The notes below the pieces were generated by a model that saw only the letters and a list, made by a program, of their open reading frames with translations, was not told the DNA's origin and did no database searches. Below are positions 8,475 to 17,351 of a DNA stretch of 64,000 nt, piece after piece. The stretch is from the NCBI RefSeq assembly GCF_025245835.1, contig NZ_JAOBWS010000002.1, forward strand, positions 124,001-188,000, given 5' to 3'. Position 1 is the first letter of the stretch, and every line of letters begins with the position of its first letter. A program made the translations under genes and the position numbers. This DNA is from Rheinheimera sp. 4Y26 (lineage in GTDB: Bacteria; Pseudomonadota; Gammaproteobacteria; Enterobacterales; Alteromonadaceae).

Positions 8475-9554
8475 ATGGAAAAAGTTGCCGTTCAACTTGG
8501 CCAGCGCAGTTACCCGATAGTGATTGCGCCTGACCTACTTACCAGTGCGCACCAGGTGCCGGAGCTGTCGATGCTCTGGCGCTATAAAAAAGTTGCGATT
8601 ATCTCCAACCCTACGGTCGCTACTTTATACCTGCCACAAATCCGAACCTTGTTTGCCGGCCAAACCGTCAGCGAAATTTTGCTGCCCGATGGCGAAGCTT
8701 ATAAAAATCTGCAGTCTTTTGAGCAGGTGAATTCATTTTTACTGGAACAGCGCATGCCGCGTGACGCACTGTTAGTCGCGCTTGGTGGTGGGGTGATTGG
8801 CGATTTAACAGGTTTTGTTGCTGCCTGTTATCAACGCGGCACCGCATTTTTGCAGATCCCAACCACTTTGTTATCGCAGGTTGATTCATCAGTGGGTGGC
8901 AAAACAGCCGTCAACCATGCACTTGGCAAAAACATGATTGGTGCTTTTCACCAACCGCAGGCCGTGCTGATCGATACCCGCGTTTTAGCCTCATTACCTG
9001 CACGAGAATTCAGCGCAGGTATGGCTGAAGTGATTAAATATGGTTTGCTTGGTGATGCGGCCTTTTTCAGCTGGCTGGAACAACAACAACAAGCCATCCG
9101 CCAGTTGCAGGAACCGCAGCTTAGTCAGATGATCCGCCACTGTTGTCAGATGAAAGCCGATATTGTCAGCCGGGATGAAACCGAGCAGGGCGAAAGGGCG
9201 TTATTAAATCTGGGTCACACCTTTGGACACGCCATTGAAGCCTGGTTGGGTTATGGTGAGTGGTTGCATGGTGAAGCTGTTGCCGTTGGTATGATGATGG
9301 CATTTGAACTTGCTGCCGCCCGCGGTTGGGTGCAGTCTGATGATGTTGCCAGAGTCCGTGCATTATTACAGGCTTTTGCCTTACCTGTTGCGCCGCCGGC
9401 CGGTATGAAGATTGCGGACTTTATGCCTTATATGAAAACAGACAAAAAAGTAAAAGACGGCCATATGCGCTTTATCTTGCCAAAAACGCTTGGGGTCGCC
9501 ATCATCGTTGACGATGTCACAGAAACAGAATTACAGCAGGTTTTTGCCGGATAA
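8475..9554 (+). CDS. aroB: 3-dehydroquinate synthase
   Basis: Converts DAHP to 3-dehydroquinate with NAD+ and a divalent metal, the second step of aromatic synthesis. The NAD-binding stretch ALGGGVIGDLTGF is near residues 98-110, and the PTTLLSQVDSSVGGKTAVNH segment carries Lys and Asp of the active site. The metal ligands are expected in NLGHTFGHAIE and the later GEAVAVGM region. AAGGGGA precedes the ATG by 7 bases. 359 residues, normal length. Its stop abuts the next gene without any gap. Confidence 0.97.
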   Translation: MEKVAVQLGQRSYPIVIAPDLLTSAHQVPELSMLWRYKKVAIISNPTVATLYLPQIRTLFAGQTVSEILLPDGEAYKNLQSFEQVNSFLLEQRMPRDALLVALGGGVIGDLTGFVAACYQRGTAFLQIPTTLLSQVDSSVGGKTAVNHALGKNMIGAFHQPQAVLIDTRVLASLPAREFSAGMAEVIKYGLLGDAAFFSWLEQQQQAIRQLQEPQLSQMIRHCCQMKADIVSRDETEQGERALLNLGHTFGHAIEAWLGYGEWLHGEAVAVGMMMAFELAAARGWVQSDDVARVRALLQAFALPVAPPAGMKIADFMPYMKTDKKVKDGHMRFILPKTLGVAIIVDDVTETELQQVFAG

Positions 9555-11162
9555 ATGTCTGAATTACAACAAAAGTTAACTCATATGAAAGGCTTATTGC
9601 CTTCACAGCGGCAGTGGCTGGAACGATTGGTATTCCAGCTGGAGTTTAATCCTTATCAGCGTATTCATATGGTGGGCGGGCCAGGCACCGGCAAAACCAC
9701 CTTAACGCTGGCCATTGCCGACTTGTTATCCAGTCAGTTTAATCTGGCTTTGATTAAAGCTGAACCTGAGTTAACCGCCGCCAGAGTGCGCCAGCATGTG
9801 CTGGAGCATTGGTTTGGTGTCTGTAAAGACGCCACTAAATCTATGTTGCAGCTGGTGGGCGACAGAGAACTGACAGAGCCACTGGCGTTAGTGATTGACC
9901 AGGCTGAATATTTGCCTGAAGAACTCTGGGCTGAACTTGCCGAATTGCCTTGTCTGGTGATTGCAGCTACCGAACATCCGGCTGAGGCCGCTGAACTAAA
10001 TCTGCCGCTGCCGGCGCTTGGTCTGGAAGACGCTCAGCTGCTGCTCGAAGGCAGTGGTTTAAACACCCTGACGGTTGCCGATCGGATGGATACTGCGCTT
10101 GGCAATATGCATGTCTTGCTGGACCCTTCATTAGCCCGCCGCCAAACACCCAAAACTGAAGTTAAAACAGCGTCGCTGGCCAAACCTTTATTGGTATTTA
10201 CCGGCGGCATGGCGCTGATAGCTGCTGTGGTATTTTTCTGGTTCTGGACCGAACAACAGCAACAGCCAGCCGGTTTGGGTGAGCTGACTTATCTGCCGGA
10301 AGAACAAGAAGTTGCACCTGCACCAGTGGCAGCAACTGCTGTGCCTGCAGCAAATAAAGCTGTGGTGGAAAAGCTGGTGGGCGAACTGGAACAGGTGGGC
10401 AGTAAAACTGCATCGTCCAGCGCTGCTGGTATGGCAAAACCTGTTGATTTTGCTGCCGCTGAGCAAGGGCAGGCTGTAGCCACTGAGCAGCCTGCAGTTG
10501 AACCCACAATTGAAACGCCAGAAGAGCCAAAGCTCAAAGAAAACACTTCAGCACAGGCTGAAGATAACAGCCCATCAGTGGTAACAGAGCCAGCTCCAGC
10601 CCAAAATGAACAGCCGGAGACAATTCCGACCCAGGTGCCTGATTTAACTCAGGGCAGTGCCGAACAAGCGCAGCCTGAAACAAAGCCTGAGCAGCAACTG
10701 GCCGCTGAGGCCGAGTTATCTGTTGCCGATGAAATGACCGAAGAAGTCAGTGGACAGCAACAGCGCAGCACCGAGACTTTGGCAGAGCCCGTCGCTGAGC
10801 CGGAAGAGGATTTAGCGGCACAAGCCCAGGCAGAACTGAAAAAAGCATCTGCGACCACCCAGCCAAGTGCCGGTGGTTATGCCTTCCAGGAGTCTGAGTT
10901 ATTGTCGATGTCTGGTATGGCACTGCAGCTGGTAGTGTTTTCAAACGAAGCGGCATTAAAGTCGTTTTTGGCCTCAGAGCCATCTTTGCAAACCTATACC
11001 TACCAGCGCACCAAAAATGGTCAGCGCCAGTTGGTGGTGGTGATGGCGCCTTTTGCTGATGCGGTTGAAGCCAAAGCCCAGATATCCGCTTTACCCAAGG
11101 CGTTGCAACAGGCTTTTGTCAAACCACTGGCCGATATTCATAGTGAAATCAGTGTTCAATAA
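9555..11162 (+). CDS. damX: DamX-like ATPase / SPOR-domain membrane protein
   Basis: A fusion-type DamX: an N-terminal AAA ATPase domain with Walker A GGPGTGKTT (residues 41-49) and Walker B-like LALVIDQAE (about 110-118), one transmembrane helix (about 211-235), a long Ala/Glu/Gln/Pro-rich low-complexity linker (about 240-440) and a C-terminal SPOR domain (about 448-530). SPOR domains bind denuded peptidoglycan at the division septum, so a role in cell division is likely. The start codon follows the aroB stop directly, so translation is probably coupled. Position between aroB and dam matches damX in enterics; the linker will align poorly. Confidence 0.85.
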   Translation: MSELQQKLTHMKGLLPSQRQWLERLVFQLEFNPYQRIHMVGGPGTGKTTLTLAIADLLSSQFNLALIKAEPELTAARVRQHVLEHWFGVCKDATKSMLQLVGDRELTEPLALVIDQAEYLPEELWAELAELPCLVIAATEHPAEAAELNLPLPALGLEDAQLLLEGSGLNTLTVADRMDTALGNMHVLLDPSLARRQTPKTEVKTASLAKPLLVFTGGMALIAAVVFFWFWTEQQQQPAGLGELTYLPEEQEVAPAPVAATAVPAANKAVVEKLVGELEQVGSKTASSSAAGMAKPVDFAAAEQGQAVATEQPAVEPTIETPEEPKLKENTSAQAEDNSPSVVTEPAPAQNEQPETIPTQVPDLTQGSAEQAQPETKPEQQLAAEAELSVADEMTEEVSGQQQRSTETLAEPVAEPEEDLAAQAQAELKKASATTQPSAGGYAFQESELLSMSGMALQLVVFSNEAALKSFLASEPSLQTYTYQRTKNGQRQLVVVMAPFADAVEAKAQISALPKALQQAFVKPLADIHSEISVQ

Positions 11163-11177
11163 GCAGGCAGGTTCACT

Positions 11178-12017
11178 TTGAATAAAAATCCGGTGAAAAA
11201 GCAGCGCGCTTTTTTAAAGTGGGCGGGCGGCAAATATAACCTGATGGAAGCTATTGTCGGGCATTTGCCGGAAGCTGATGTACTGGTGGAGCCTTTTGTT
11301 GGTGCAGGTTCGGTGTTTTTAAATACCAACTATTCCCGTTATCTGCTTAATGATATCAATGCCGATCTCATTCATTTGTATCAGTTTTTACAGCAAAAAC
11401 CACAGCAGCTGATTAGCGACGCCCGTTTATTATTTGCCGAAAGTAATAATGAAAAATCGGCATTTCTGGCGTTGCGCCAGCTGTTTAACCAAACAGCAGA
11501 TCCTTACCAGCGTTCATTGTTGTTTCTGTTTTTAAATAGGCATTGTTATAACGGTTTATGCCGTTATAACCAGTCAGGCCTGTTTAATGTGCCATTCGGC
11601 AAATATAAAAAACCTTATTTCCCTGAAGCTGAGCTGGAAGCTTTTGCTGAAAAAGCCAGTAGAGCGACATTTGTTTGTATGGACTATCAGCAGTTGTTTG
11701 CGCAATTGCCGGCGAAGGCTGTGGTGTATTGCGACCCGCCTTATGTGCCTTTGTCAAAAACCGCCAGTTTTACCTCTTACGCCAAAAACAGTTTTAATCT
11801 GGATGATCAGGCCGATTTAGCGAATTTGTCGGAGCAGGCGCAGCAGCGTGGTCATTCGGTGCTTATCAGTAACCACGATACCAGCTGGACGCGCAAGATT
11901 TATCAGGGTGCTGAATTACATTCGATTCAGGTGGGGCGTTCCATCAGCCAGAAGGGCAGTACCAGAGGCAAAGTGACCGAGCTGTTTGCTTTGTATAAAA
12001 GTAGTGCAGGGCGCTGA
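11178..12017 (+). CDS. dam: DNA adenine methylase Dam
   Basis: Methylates adenine-N6 in GATC, directing mismatch repair and replication timing. FLKWAGGKY is the SAM-binding motif, VEPFVGAGSVF follows, and the catalytic motif is DPPY in VVYCDPPYVPLS (about residues 186-197). I take the TTG at 11178 because AGGCAGG lies 5 bases upstream. A GTG at 11193 would give MKKQRAFLKWAGG, matching the E. coli N-terminus, but has no clear ribosome binding site. 279 residues, normal length. Part of aroK-aroB-damX-dam. Confidence 0.95.
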   Translation: MNKNPVKKQRAFLKWAGGKYNLMEAIVGHLPEADVLVEPFVGAGSVFLNTNYSRYLLNDINADLIHLYQFLQQKPQQLISDARLLFAESNNEKSAFLALRQLFNQTADPYQRSLLFLFLNRHCYNGLCRYNQSGLFNVPFGKYKKPYFPEAELEAFAEKASRATFVCMDYQQLFAQLPAKAVVYCDPPYVPLSKTASFTSYAKNSFNLDDQADLANLSEQAQQRGHSVLISNHDTSWTRKIYQGAELHSIQVGRSISQKGSTRGKVTELFALYKSSAGR

Positions 12018-12030
12018 AAGGTTCAGACTG

Positions 12031-12222
12031 CTAGTCTAAAACCAGTTTGACTGTGATGAGCAGCACAGCGACAAACAACAGCGTCGTAATAATACCGGCC
12101 ACTATATAAGGCACAGGACTGCTGCTGTTGAAGTCTTGTTGTCGTTGTTGTTCAGATTGCACACCAATCAAAGCGCCCGCCACAGCCTTAAACACTTGTT
12201 TCAGGCTGGGTTGCTGTTTCAT
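12031..12222 (-). CDS. DUF2970 family small membrane protein
   Basis: 63 residues with the layout of DUF2970: an N-terminal amphipathic part (FKAVAGALIGVQSEQQRQQDF) followed by one hydrophobic helix (VPYIVAGIITTLLFVAVLLITVKLVL cut here in description; helix about residues 37-61). Function unknown. The start overlaps the stop of the upstream small gene as ATGA, so the two are probably cotranscribed. Converges on dam, whose stop is 13 bases away. Confidence 0.8.
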   Translation of the reverse strand: MKQQPSLKQVFKAVAGALIGVQSEQQRQQDFNSSSPVPYIVAGIITTLLFVAVLLITVKLVLD

Positions 12223-12494
12223 GATGCTGATTTGTGGTGGAAACGGCTGAGCAATTCGAGTAAATCAATAAAATGGAATTGGGTTGAGCGGCTATGGCCA
12301 CTGAACCAGGACGACCAGCTCGGTTGTGGTGCCTGATCACATTGTACTGTGATGTGCTCGATGCCTTGCTCAGAGATTGAAATGATTTTATTGCACGACG
12401 CAATATGGGGTTCACTTTGTGCCGGCAATAACAACACCACTGCGCTTAATCCAAGCAACAGGCCGGTAATTTTGATTAAAGTTGGTGTTTTCAT
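12219..12494 (-). CDS. Hypothetical membrane-anchored small protein
   Basis: 91 residues from the ATG at 12494 (MKTPTLIKITG); the frame extends to 12557 but the longer N-terminus looks artificial. One hydrophobic helix or uncleaved signal (about residues 6-26) is followed by a short periplasmic part with two cysteines (SCNK, VQCD). The supporting evidence is the ATGA overlap with the DUF2970 gene and the membrane-helix pattern; no family is recognised and the ribosome binding site is weak. Confidence 0.45.
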   Translation of the reverse strand: MKTPTLIKITGLLLGLSAVVLLLPAQSEPHIASCNKIISISEQGIEHITVQCDQAPQPSWSSWFSGHSRSTQFHFIDLLELLSRFHHKSAS

Positions 12495-12660
12495 CAGTCG
12501 CAGATCCATCGGTTGACTGGCGAATAATACAGCAGTGATACAAATTGAACAAGCCATTGCTATGTTTTCCCAGATAAGGGAACTGAAAGCCAGGCTGCAT
12601 CTTTAACACCTCTCAGCAGCAGCCGCGGCTGGCGCTGCTTTGAGGCGTTTGATCGTGATA

Positions 12661-13410
12661 TCAGAAACTTTTGGTCAGGGTTGCAACCAGACGGCCATCA
12701 CACAAATTACATTCAGCCGAACTGTCGATATCAGTGTCGGCATATTTTAACGACAAAGAGGTACCAAGCAGCGTGGTGCTGGCGCCAATGCTCCAATCCA
12801 GATAACCATCCCCTGAGACAGGGCCAGCCGCCAGGAAAGTGCTGTACTGGGTGTTGTTTTCAAACTGGTTATAAGATGCGTGCAGTTGCAGCGTCAGATT
12901 ATCGAGCAGTGGGTAGTTATAATCGGCTGAATAATAATAAAAAGTGTCCACATCAGTGCCGAAATAATCGTTGGAATAAGCCAAGCCAAGCGTCAGATCT
13001 TTATAAATAAATTTGCCGTAAGCTTCATAAAAATTAAACTGGTCAGTGTCGTTATTGCCATTGGGGTAACGGTACTGCATCACACCCAGATCGGTGCTCC
13101 ATTCTTCAGACAACTTGCCTGTCCAGCCGGCCAATAAATCCAGCTCCATCGAACCCTGACCAAAACTGATATTTGAGCCCCAGGTGGACAGGTAAAAACC
13201 ATTTTCGGCGCTTAACGTCAGGCCACCCTGTAACGCCATACCTTCATTGGTTTGCGAAATACCCCGGAACAAATAATCGGATGTCAGGCTGACATTGCCA
13301 CTGAGAGTAGGCTCAGCCTGGCTGGAAAAACTTTGGCTTGCCAGCAGCAATAATGCGCAGGTTAGTGCAATAGGAAGTGGCTTAGTGAACGGTGTTGCAG
13401 TTTTTTTCAT
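12661..13410 (-). CDS. TorF family putative porin
   Basis: Outer-membrane beta-barrel of the Gcw_chp/TorF family. A signal peptide (about residues 1-32, ending SQAEP) is followed by SLTSDYLFRGISQTNEG, the diagnostic N-terminal strand of the family, then alternating aromatic/polar strands and a terminal Phe (TLTKSF) typical of outer-membrane proteins. 249 residues, usual length. The substrate is unknown. It sits alone on the reverse strand where the dam-rpe junction would be in enterics and diverges from rpe. Confidence 0.85.
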   Translation of the reverse strand: MKKTATPFTKPLPIALTCALLLLASQSFSSQAEPTLSGNVSLTSDYLFRGISQTNEGMALQGGLTLSAENGFYLSTWGSNISFGQGSMELDLLAGWTGKLSEEWSTDLGVMQYRYPNGNNDTDQFNFYEAYGKFIYKDLTLGLAYSNDYFGTDVDTFYYYSADYNYPLLDNLTLQLHASYNQFENNTQYSTFLAAGPVSGDGYLDWSIGASTTLLGTSLSLKYADTDIDSSAECNLCDGRLVATLTKSF

Positions 13411-13649
13411 GAGATTTGCCCTTGTCTGAAAGTATCACCTTTGGCTATTCCATTTTTATGCCACAGAAAAATGTTTATAGGATTCAATGCTCTAGTTTAG
13501 CTGCTTATTGCACAAATGCTGCCACTGCGCTGATTTGGTGCGTAATTGCCTGTTTTATGGGCGCTTTGTGACAGGCAGTGGCTGCTTTGACAACACAAAT
13601 CGGTTACATTAAGCGCCAATTTTATTTGCCATAAGCGGAGATAAGTCTG
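13411..13649. other. Divergent intergenic region torF-like / rpe
   Basis: A 239-base region holding the promoters of both neighbours. The rpe start has a good ribosome binding site (GCGGAG, 10 bases upstream). I see no convincing riboswitch or long inverted repeat. Confidence 0.4.
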
Positions 13650-14324
13650 ATGCAACCATTTTGGCTGGCGCCTTCAATTTTATCGGCTGATTTAGCCAGG
13701 CTGGGTGACGATGTAGCGCGAGTGCTCAGCGCAGGCGCTGATGTGGTGCATTTTGATGTGATGGACAATCACTATGTGCCCAATCTGACTTTTGGCCCTA
13801 TGTTATGCAGCGCTTTGCGCAATTATGGTATTACCGCACCTATTGACGTGCATTTAATGGTGGAACCGGTGGATGCACTGATCCCACAATTTGCCAAAGC
13901 CGGTGCCAGTATTATTACCTTTCATCCGGAAGCTTCCAGACATATCGACCGCAGCCTGCAGCTCATTCGCGAACAGGGTTGTCAGGCCGGTTTAGTGTTT
14001 AACCCGGCAACGCCTTTAACCTACCTTGAACATGTGATGGACAAAGTGGACGTGATTTTGCTGATGTCGGTGAACCCTGGTTTTGGCGGTCAGAGTTTTA
14101 TTCCGTCAACACTGGATAAACTGCAAAAAGCACGGCAACTGATTGATCAAAGTGGTTTACCGATCCGTCTTGAAGTAGACGGTGGTGTCAAGGTGGACAA
14201 TATCGCCGAAATAGCCGCTGCCGGCGCCGATATGTTTGTGGCAGGTTCGGCCATTTTCAGTCAGCCTGATTATGCCGCTGTGATTGCACAAATGCGCGCT
14301 GAACTGGCCAAAGTTGCCCGTTAA
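13650..14324 (+). CDS. rpe: Ribulose-phosphate 3-epimerase
   Basis: Interconverts ribulose-5-phosphate and xylulose-5-phosphate in the pentose phosphate pathway. TIM barrel with the family motifs [26 protein letters not shown] (catalytic Asp and metal His), [20 protein letters not shown] (phosphate loop) and LEVDGGV (second catalytic Asp). 224 residues, normal length. It is followed by trpS; the gph gene that normally lies between them in enterics is absent. Confidence 0.97.
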   Translation: MQPFWLAPSILSADLARLGDDVARVLSAGADVVHFDVMDNHYVPNLTFGPMLCSALRNYGITAPIDVHLMVEPVDALIPQFAKAGASIITFHPEASRHIDRSLQLIREQGCQAGLVFNPATPLTYLEHVMDKVDVILLMSVNPGFGGQSFIPSTLDKLQKARQLIDQSGLPIRLEVDGGVKVDNIAEIAAAGADMFVAGSAIFSQPDYAAVIAQMRAELAKVAR

Positions 14325-14352
14325 GCACACTGTAATTTCAGTGGCTGCAGGG

Positions 14353-14358
14353 TATAAT
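14353..14358 (+). promoter_or_regulatory. Candidate -10 element of trpS
   Basis: TATAAT lies 55 bases before the trpS start, in the gap after rpe. The matching -35 is poor. It suggests trpS can be transcribed on its own as well as from upstream. The sequence GATCC...GGATC follows as a short inverted repeat. Confidence 0.35.
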
Positions 14359-14413
14359 CGCGACAATTTTTTAGTTTGATCCCAAGGTTTGGATCATCAG
14401 CAACGGATTTTTT

Positions 14414-15424
14414 ATGACAGCAAGCAAGAAACCCATTGTATTAAGCGGTGCTCAGCCTTCGGGACAGCTCACTATTGGTAACTATCTGGGGGCTTTACGG
14501 CAGTGGGACCGCATGCAGGACGATTATGACTGCCTGTATTGTATTGTTGATTTGCATGCCATTACGGTGCGTCAGGAGCCAGCTGCCCTTCGCAGTGCAT
14601 CACTCGATTCTCTCGCGCTCTATCTGGCCTGTGGCATAGACCCACAGCGTTCAGCGGTATTTATGCAGTCGCATGTGCCTGAACACAGCCAGTTAGCCTG
14701 GGTATTAAACTGCTACACCCAGTTTGGTGAATTAAGCCGGATGACGCAGTTTAAAGATAAATCTGAGCGTCATAACAATAACGTTAATGCCGGTTTGTTT
14801 ACCTATCCGGTGTTAATGGCCGCTGACATTCTGTTGTATCAGGCCAATCAGGTGCCGGTTGGTCATGATCAAAAACAACATCTGGAACTAGCCCGTGATG
14901 TTGCCATGCGCTTTAACGCCTTGCACGGTGATGTGTTTACCGTGCCAGAGCCTTATATTCCGCCTGTGGCTGCCCGGGTGATGAGCCTGCAGGAACCAAC
15001 CAAAAAGATGTCAAAGTCGGATGAAAATCCGTGGAACTTTGTTGGTTTGCTGGAAGATCCAAAAATGATCAGCAAAAAGTTTAAAAAGGCGATGACAGAC
15101 TCGGAAGACCCACCAAGGGTGTATTTTGATATTGATGCCAAGCCGGGTGTTGCTAACCTGCTGAGTATTTTGTCCGGCGTGACCAACAAGTCGGTGGAAA
15201 CTCTGGTAAACGAGTACGAAGGCAAAATGTACGGCCATTTAAAAACGGACGTGGCTGATGCGGTGATTGCGCTGCTGGAGCCAGTGCAACAACGTTATAC
15301 CGAGATCAGGCAGGATCAGCAGCTGATGAATGACGTGATGCGTGCCGGCGCTGCTAATGCCCGTCAGCGCGCAGCGGCAACTTTAGCCAAGGTGAACGAA
15401 GCCGTAGGCTTTGTGATGCCATAA
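14414..15424 (+). CDS. trpS: Tryptophanyl-tRNA synthetase
   Basis: Class I aminoacyl-tRNA synthetase that charges tRNA-Trp. The HIGH-like motif is [12 protein letters not shown] (residues 16-27) and the KMSKS loop is KKMSKSDEN (about 197-205). 336 residues, the usual bacterial length. Ends just before a strong terminator. Confidence 0.97.
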   Translation: MTASKKPIVLSGAQPSGQLTIGNYLGALRQWDRMQDDYDCLYCIVDLHAITVRQEPAALRSASLDSLALYLACGIDPQRSAVFMQSHVPEHSQLAWVLNCYTQFGELSRMTQFKDKSERHNNNVNAGLFTYPVLMAADILLYQANQVPVGHDQKQHLELARDVAMRFNALHGDVFTVPEPYIPPVAARVMSLQEPTKKMSKSDENPWNFVGLLEDPKMISKKFKKAMTDSEDPPRVYFDIDAKPGVANLLSILSGVTNKSVETLVNEYEGKMYGHLKTDVADAVIALLEPVQQRYTEIRQDQQLMNDVMRAGAANARQRAAATLAKVNEAVGFVMP

Positions 15425-15434
15425 CAGGCTGATG

Positions 15435-15475
15435 AAGCAATAAAAAAGGAGGCTAAGCCTCCTTTTTTATTGCTT
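15435..15475. terminator. Intrinsic terminator after trpS
   Basis: A perfect 19-bp inverted repeat (15435-15453 / 15457-15475) around TAA, with core GGAGGC/GCCTCC and A- and T-runs on the two sides. It can serve trpS and, from the other side, plsY, whose stop is at 15551. Confidence 0.9.
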
Positions 15476-15550
15476 AAAATCAGTGTCAGAACGCATTAAC
15501 ACCGGGCTATTCCAGGCCATTGCAGGGACCTTAGCTGCCGTGCTTTTTGG

Positions 15551-16159
15551 TTATTCTTTTGGCCTTTTGGTTTTATCCCAGACTTTAGATTCATTACCCT
15601 GCCATAAACGCACAATGTTCTGCCGGTGCCGGATCACAATCAAAATACTCAGCATCAGCACAGGAATGGTATATAAAGGTTTGATAAACCAGGTAAAAAT
15701 GGGAGCCAGGCTCACTGTTACAACAGCGGCAAATGATGAATAACCTGTGGCGCCGACCAGAATCATCCAGGTGGCAATTAATAAACCCGCCAGATCAAGA
15801 CCTATGGGCATCATAGTGCCAAAAGCGGTGGCAACAGCTTTGCCGCCCTGAAACCCAAAAAATACCGGATAAATATGCCCCAGGCAGGCGCAGATAGCGA
15901 TCATGCCCAGATAAAAAGCTTCAATGCCGAGAAAATAAGAACCCCAGACCGGAATAGTGCCTTTAAGCACATCAAACACCAGCACCAGCGCAGCGGGCAG
16001 GGTGCCGCCCAGGCGCAGCACATTGGTGGCACCGGGATTGCCGGAGCCATGACGGCGCGGATCAGGCAGCCTGAACAGTTTGCTGACAATAACGGCTGAT
16101 GAAACCGAACCGCACAAATAAGCAGCTATCATCATCAGGCCGATACTGGTTGTTATCAA
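15551..16159 (-). CDS. plsY: Glycerol-3-phosphate acyltransferase PlsY
   Basis: Inner-membrane enzyme that transfers the acyl group of acyl-phosphate (made by PlsX) to glycerol-3-phosphate, giving lysophosphatidate. Motifs seen are [24 protein letters not shown] (the substrate loop) and [13 protein letters not shown]. About five transmembrane helices. 202 residues, normal length. Divergent from folB, as in E. coli. Confidence 0.95.
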   Translation of the reverse strand: MITTSIGLMMIAAYLCGSVSSAVIVSKLFRLPDPRRHGSGNPGATNVLRLGGTLPAALVLVFDVLKGTIPVWGSYFLGIEAFYLGMIAICACLGHIYPVFFGFQGGKAVATAFGTMMPIGLDLAGLLIATWMILVGATGYSSFAAVVTVSLAPIFTWFIKPLYTIPVLMLSILIVIRHRQNIVRLWQGNESKVWDKTKRPKE

Positions 16160-16297
16160 TGGATTTCCTCAACACCTGGTTTTGCGTTAAGATCGCGTCG
16201 GATTTACGAAAGCGGTCAGATTATCGGCTTTTTTACGCTTTGCCTATCCGACCAGCCTACCTGAACCCTAAGATAACGCAATGCGGAAGCCAATATA

Positions 16298-16651
16298 ATG
16301 GATATGGTATTTATAAAACAGTTACAAATCGATACGGTGATTGGGGTTTATGAATGGGAAAAAACCATCACCCAACGTCTCGAACTGGATTTGGAACTGG
16401 CCACTGATATCCGTCAGGCCGCTGCTGGCGACGATATTCGTCTGACGCTGGACTATGCCGTGATCAGTGAAAAAGTAACGGCGTTAGTTTGTGCACAACC
16501 GCTTGAACTGATTGAAACAGTCGCTGAAAAAGTAGCTCAAATGTTATTAACCGACTTTGCCACACCAGCAGTGCGGGTGCGGGTTTGTAAACCGGGTGCA
16601 GTGCCTGCTGCCGCCAATGTCGGTGTTGAGATTCGCCGGGGCGCCTGGTAA
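16298..16651 (+). CDS. folB: Dihydroneopterin aldolase
   Basis: Splits dihydroneopterin to 6-hydroxymethyl-dihydropterin and glycolaldehyde, and can epimerise it, in folate synthesis. The family pattern I..L.I.T.IGVYEWE (residues 6-22) holds the active Glu, LDYAVISEKV follows, and the catalytic Lys is in VRVRVCKPGAVP. 117 residues. The stop overlaps the next start as TAATG, so the two are coupled. Confidence 0.95.
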   Translation: MDMVFIKQLQIDTVIGVYEWEKTITQRLELDLELATDIRQAAAGDDIRLTLDYAVISEKVTALVCAQPLELIETVAEKVAQMLLTDFATPAVRVRVCKPGAVPAAANVGVEIRRGAW

Positions 16652-17133
16652 TGGCGCAGATTTATATTAGTGTTGGTACCAATCACAACAGAGAACATCA
16701 TATCCGGATGGCGGTGCAGGAGCTGCAGCAGTTTTTTACCAGCCTGCAATTGTCGTCCGTGTATGAAAGTGAAGCTGTCGGTTTTAAAGGCGATGCTTTT
16801 TACAATATGGTTGTTGGTGCCCAGACTTCACTCAGTGTTGCCGACTGCGTCGCTGTGTTTAAAGCCATCGAAGACCGGCATGGCCGGGTACGTGGTGGTG
16901 AAAAATTTTGTGGCCGCACCCTCGATCTGGATTTATTAACCTACGATCAGGTGATTTGCCAGCAACCGGTAGAATTACCCCGGGGTGAAATTACCGAAAA
17001 CGCCTTTGTGCTCTGGCCGCTGGCCGAAATAGCCCCGACAGTGCTGCATCCGGTATTGGCTGTCAGTTATCAGCAGCTGTGGCAACAATATCAAAAACAG
17101 CAAAAAATCTGGCCTGTGCCTTTTCAGTTTTAG
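16651..17133 (+). CDS. HPPK (FolK)-like protein, first copy
   Basis: Belongs to the 6-hydroxymethyl-7,8-dihydropterin pyrophosphokinase family, acting in the step directly after FolB. YISVGTN opens the fold, SSVYESEAVG is the pterin region, and CGRTLDLDLLTYD (about 88-100) keeps the two metal-binding aspartates. It lacks the full RWGPRTLDLDILL of standard FolK; the usual Trp-Gly-Pro is Phe-Cys-Gly here. A more canonical FolK lies at 61266. This copy may be a specialised or redundant paralogue; activity is not certain. Coupled to folB by TAATG. Confidence 0.85.
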   Translation: MAQIYISVGTNHNREHHIRMAVQELQQFFTSLQLSSVYESEAVGFKGDAFYNMVVGAQTSLSVADCVAVFKAIEDRHGRVRGGEKFCGRTLDLDLLTYDQVICQQPVELPRGEITENAFVLWPLAEIAPTVLHPVLAVSYQQLWQQYQKQQKIWPVPFQF

Positions 17134-17181
17134 CCCTGCTGTCATCTATTAAGACAGCGACAACGTAAACAGGAGGTTTCG

Positions 17182-17250
17182 ATGTTAAGGTGTCTCACAA
17201 ATAGTTACAAATCTGTATTAAAAACATCCAGGCGGCTGTCTCGAGTTTGA
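17182..17250 (+). CDS. Candidate small ORF / leader peptide
   Basis: 22 codons (begins MLRCLTNSYK, ends in TGA) behind a consensus AGGAGG spaced 5 bases from the ATG, in an otherwise gene-free 218-base gap. It lies about 100 bases before the efflux adaptor start. The encoded peptide is basic (Arg/Lys-rich), with no known match I can name. It could be a leader peptide or an unannotated small protein; the ribosome binding site is the only real evidence. Confidence 0.35.
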   Translation: MLRCLTNSYKSVLKTSRRLSRV

Positions 17251-17351
17251 CGACGAGCTATGGTATTTTATACAGCTGTTTTAAAGAGAATTATTGTTAT
17301 TTCTCTGCCTGAATTCTTTTAACGTTCGACATAAGCAAACTGGCGACCCGA

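Noticed and set aside
15483-15743. Forward frame between trpS and plsY
   Set aside because: It runs antisense into plsY, begins right after the terminator and has no ribosome binding site.
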